A DNA stretch of 15,230 bases from DASZTU01 sp035493835. Lineage in GTDB: Bacteria > Pseudomonadota > Alphaproteobacteria > Rhizobiales > Devosiaceae. Location of the stretch: NCBI GenBank assembly GCA_035493835.1, contig DATJHO010000108.1:1-15230 (forward strand). The letters run 5' to 3'. Under the pieces are notes generated by a model. The model saw nothing but the letters and a program-made list of their open reading frames with translations. It searched no databases and had not been told where the DNA came from. The stretch's first letter is position 1. Each line of letters opens with the position of its first letter. The translations under genes and the position numbers were made by a program. Positions 13,595 to 15,230 of the stretch are shown here, piece after piece.

Positions 13595-14172
13595 TGAACG
13601 ACGTCCTGACCAGGGAGCGCATTCTCGAAGCGGCGGAGGAAGTCTTCCGCCGCTTCGGGCCGCAGAAGACGACCGTCGTTGATGTAGCGCGGGCGCTTGG
13701 CGTCTCCCATGGCAGCGTCTACCGGCATTTCGACAGCAAGGTCGCGCTGCGCGATGCGGTGGTGGAGGCTTGGCTCAGGCGCACTTCCGATCCCTTGCAG
13801 CAGATTGCGGATTCCGACCTGCCGCCGCCCGAGCGGCTGCGTGCCTGGTTCGACGCCTTGCTCAAGTCAAAACGCGAAAAGGTGGTGGCCGACCCGGAGC
13901 TGTTCCTGGTCGCGCGCGCGATCTTCGCCGAGGTGCGCGAAGTCGTCGAGCAGCACGTCGCTCTTCTGGTGGCCCAGATCGAAACAATTCTCCGCGCGGG
14001 GGTAGAATCCGGCGACTTCGTTATCGATGATCCCCATGCGACGGCGCAGGGGATTTTCGATGCGACCTCACGCTTCCATGACCCCGCGCATGGCAAGGAA
14101 TGGGCCGATCCGGGCACCGATGCTGCATTTGAACGCGTCTATCGGCTGCTGCTCGGCGGCCTAACCAAATAG
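13594..14172 (+). CDS. TetR/AcrR family transcriptional regulator
   Basis: A 192-aa one-component regulator. The N-terminal helix-turn-helix lies at about residues 27-46 (TTVVDVARALGVSHGSVYRHF), within a typical TetR DNA-binding domain starting RERILEAAEEVFRRFG. The rest is a helical ligand-binding and dimerisation domain without a recognised ligand. The ATG overlaps the AKR stop (TGATG) and has AAGGGAG upstream. Co-transcription with the reductase, and a palindrome over their shared promoter, suggest it represses its own operon until the reductase substrate or a related compound binds. That role is inference. Confidence 0.93.
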   Translation: MNDVLTRERILEAAEEVFRRFGPQKTTVVDVARALGVSHGSVYRHFDSKVALRDAVVEAWLRRTSDPLQQIADSDLPPPERLRAWFDALLKSKREKVVADPELFLVARAIFAEVREVVEQHVALLVAQIETILRAGVESGDFVIDDPHATAQGIFDATSRFHDPAHGKEWADPGTDAAFERVYRLLLGGLTK

Positions 14173-14181
14173 CGGGCGCCT

Positions 14182-14209
14182 TTGACTTCCGGCACTAAGA
14201 GGCGATACT
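14182..14209 (+). promoter_or_regulatory. Candidate promoter of the small membrane protein gene
   Basis: TTGACT (14182-14187, 5 of 6 consensus) and GATACT (14204-14209, 4 of 6) are spaced 16 bp. This would give the gene at 14234 its own promoter, starting 10 bp after the TetR stop. Confidence 0.45.
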
Positions 14210-14233
14210 TCACCTGCGAGTGGGGAGGCTTGG

Positions 14234-14662
14234 ATGGACATTCTTAACGACATCTTGCTGTGGCTGCATTTTCTCGGTCTGGCGGCCGGCGGCGGAGCGC
14301 TGATCGCCGCCGGGATACTGGCGCGCCTTGTCCCGACCTCGCCCCCCGAGCAGCGGGCGGGCTTGATGAAATTCGGTGGGGTCATATCCAGCGTTGGCCG
14401 GGGCGGCCTCGCCATACTCATCGTCACCGGCCCGCTGATGCTCTGGCTCAAATGGGGCGGCAGGACACCAAGCGATGCCTGGTTCGGCATCAAGATGATT
14501 TTTGTGCTGCTGGTTGTCATCGGGGTCGTCATGTCGGGCATCGGGCTCAGGCGGATGCGCAATGGCGATGCTTCGGCGGTGCGCCTTGCGACACAGGGCC
14601 GTATCCTCGCGAGCATCGCCTTGGTGCTCACCATACTGGCGGCCGCCGTTACCTTCGGCTGA
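14234..14662 (+). CDS. Four-helix integral membrane protein of unknown function
   Basis: The 142-aa product is mostly hydrophobic, with four predicted transmembrane segments at about 8-30, 47-72, 84-104 and 122-141, joined by short basic loops (RLVPTSPPEQR, GLRRMRNGD). A histidine in the first helix (WLHFLGLAAGGG) and the overall four-helix shape recall CopD-like or cytochrome-b-like small membrane families. No conserved metal- or haem-binding pair is obvious, so I give no function. GGGGAGG lies about 5 bases before the ATG. It has a plausible promoter of its own and follows the TetR gene by 61 bp. It may or may not belong with that unit. Confidence 0.8.
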   Translation: MDILNDILLWLHFLGLAAGGGALIAAGILARLVPTSPPEQRAGLMKFGGVISSVGRGGLAILIVTGPLMLWLKWGGRTPSDAWFGIKMIFVLLVVIGVVMSGIGLRRMRNGDASAVRLATQGRILASIALVLTILAAAVTFG

Positions 14663-14745
14663 GGTTCGGCAGAAAAGGGCGGGGGTTGCGCCGGCCGGCG
14701 AATTCGGCCATTGTACCAAAAGTGCATATCAGCACAGGTTGAGTC

Positions 14746-14868
14746 ATGCAGCGCCAACGCGCCATTGCCATCGCAGCCCAGCAGCGGGCGGACCGGGTCC
14801 GCCTGATGATGCTTGCGAGCCTGTTGCTGCTTCCGGCGGCGCTGCTTCTCCTTCTTATCAGCCCCTGA
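14746..14868 (+). CDS. Leu-rich 40-aa small ORF before leuA (leader peptide or small membrane protein)
   Basis: The ORF reads MQRQRAIAIAAQQRADRVRL, then a hydrophobic segment of about 20 residues with eleven leucines in its last 21 residues (MMLASLLLLPAALLLLLISP). AGG lies 8 bases before the ATG, so the ribosome-binding site is modest. Two readings fit. It could be a one-helix membrane protein with a basic cytoplasmic N-terminus. It could instead be a leucine-rich leader peptide controlling leuA, whose start lies 111 bp downstream. An inverted repeat (GGCGGAC-CGG-GTCCGCC, about 14784-14800) lies before the leucine run and a long stem-loop begins in the last two codons. No homologue is recognised. 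Confidence 0.45.
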   Translation: MQRQRAIAIAAQQRADRVRLMMLASLLLLPAALLLLLISP

Positions 14869-14916
14869 GTACCGGCAGCTCGGCAAGCGAGCGGGTGGTC
14901 AGGGGATTGCGATTTT
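14862..14916 (+). terminator. Three-part stem-loop overlapping the small-ORF stop codon
   Basis: CCCCTGA (14862-14868, including the TGA stop) pairs with TCAGGGG (14899-14905). Inside it ACC (14871-14873) pairs with GGT (14894-14896), and GCTCG (14878-14882) with CGAGC (14888-14892). The sequence after it is ATTGCGATTTTA, a weak and displaced T-tract, so it may be a terminator, an attenuator element or simply a stable hairpin. Confidence 0.45.
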
Positions 14917-14979
14917 AAGCCGAACACAGCAGTCCGGCCGGTTGAGCATTGCTCCCGCGCCGCTTGAAGGAAGACGATC

Positions 14980-15230
14980 ATGACCATTGACGCTACGCCC
15001 GCCGGCAACAAGGACCGGGTCTATATTTTCGACACCACCCTGCGCGACGGCGAGCAGTCGCCCGGCGCGACGATGACGCTGGAGGAAAAACTCCAGGTCG
15101 CTGAAATCCTCGACGACATGGGCGTCGATATTATCGAAGCGGGCTTCCCGATCGCCTCCAACGGTGATTTCGAGGCGGTGTCCGAAGTCGCCCGGCGCTC
15201 CAAGAACGCGGTGATCGCCGGCCTCGCCCG
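14980..15230 (+). CDS. leuA: 2-isopropylmalate synthase, N-terminal part (cut off at window edge)
   Basis: Condenses acetyl-CoA with 2-ketoisovalerate, the first committed step of leucine synthesis. The 83 complete codons visible contain the family signature FDTTLRDGEQSPG (17-29), with the metal-binding Asp at 23 beside Arg22. LEEKLQVAEILDDMGVDIIE and AGFPIASNGDFEAV follow, and the visible part ends in IAGLAR. The catalytic core, the linker and the leucine-binding regulatory domain lie outside the window. AAGGAAG lies 6 bases before the ATG. Homocitrate synthase and related enzymes share the signature, but the spacing and the following sequence fit LeuA best. The 111-bp leader after the Leu-rich ORF contains a strong stem-loop and suggests post-initiation control. 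Confidence 0.94.
   Translation, partial: MTIDATPAGNKDRVYIFDTTLRDGEQSPGATMTLEEKLQVAEILDDMGVDIIEAGFPIASNGDFEAVSEVARRSKNAVIAGLA

Noticed and set aside
14161..14886. 241-codon minus-strand frame opposite the membrane protein
   Set aside because: The plus-strand protein has four clean hydrophobic helices and a good ribosome-binding site; the minus frame has low-complexity composition.

Overview
The window is a chromosomal housekeeping segment from an alphaproteobacterium. Gene content and order (dapA, smpB, a NYN-domain gene, rpoZ, a bifunctional Rel/SpoT homologue, pyrE, acpS, lepB, rnc, era), the GC-rich codon use and the short palindromic intergenic repeats all point to the order Hyphomicrobiales. 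The protein sequences look most like Devosia and relatives. That genus-level placement is inference from memory of the families, not from a search.

Layout. Positions 1-2216 are on the minus strand: a periplasmic soluble lytic transglycosylase, followed downstream (towards position 1) by the cut-off beginning of a second gene that resembles an alpha/beta hydrolase. A 300-bp divergent region with a terminator-like leader precedes dapA (plus). dapA is followed by smpB, then a perfect inverted-repeat element. Two minus-strand genes come next, a family 5 uracil-DNA glycosylase and a LabA/DUF88-type NYN-domain protein. A second divergent region leads into rpoZ and rsh, then pyrE, a repeat-filled gap, acpS, and the overlapping trio lepB-rnc-era. 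After era lies a 375-bp gap full of repeats, then an operator-like palindrome over a promoter and an aldo/keto reductase-TetR pair. A small four-helix membrane protein and a leucine-rich 40-codon ORF precede the start of leuA, which runs off the right edge.

How the genes fit together. rpoZ and rsh link RNA polymerase to (p)ppGpp signalling. pyrE is 3 bp behind rsh and probably co-transcribed. acpS, lepB, rnc and era cover carrier-protein activation, protein export, RNA processing and 30S maturation; rnc and era are translationally coupled (ATGA and GTGA overlaps). dapA and leuA are amino-acid biosynthesis genes, each with a suggestive structured leader. The aldo/keto reductase and TetR regulator form a self-contained two-gene unit whose likely operator is visible.

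No prophage, insertion sequence, CRISPR array, rRNA or tRNA was seen. The most interesting items are not protein systems but non-coding structure: the attenuator-like dapA leader, the Leu-rich ORF with an overlapping stem-loop before leuA, the operator of the AKR-TetR unit, and two families of intergenic palindromic repeats, each present at more than one site. I found nothing I would call a new defence or metabolic system.
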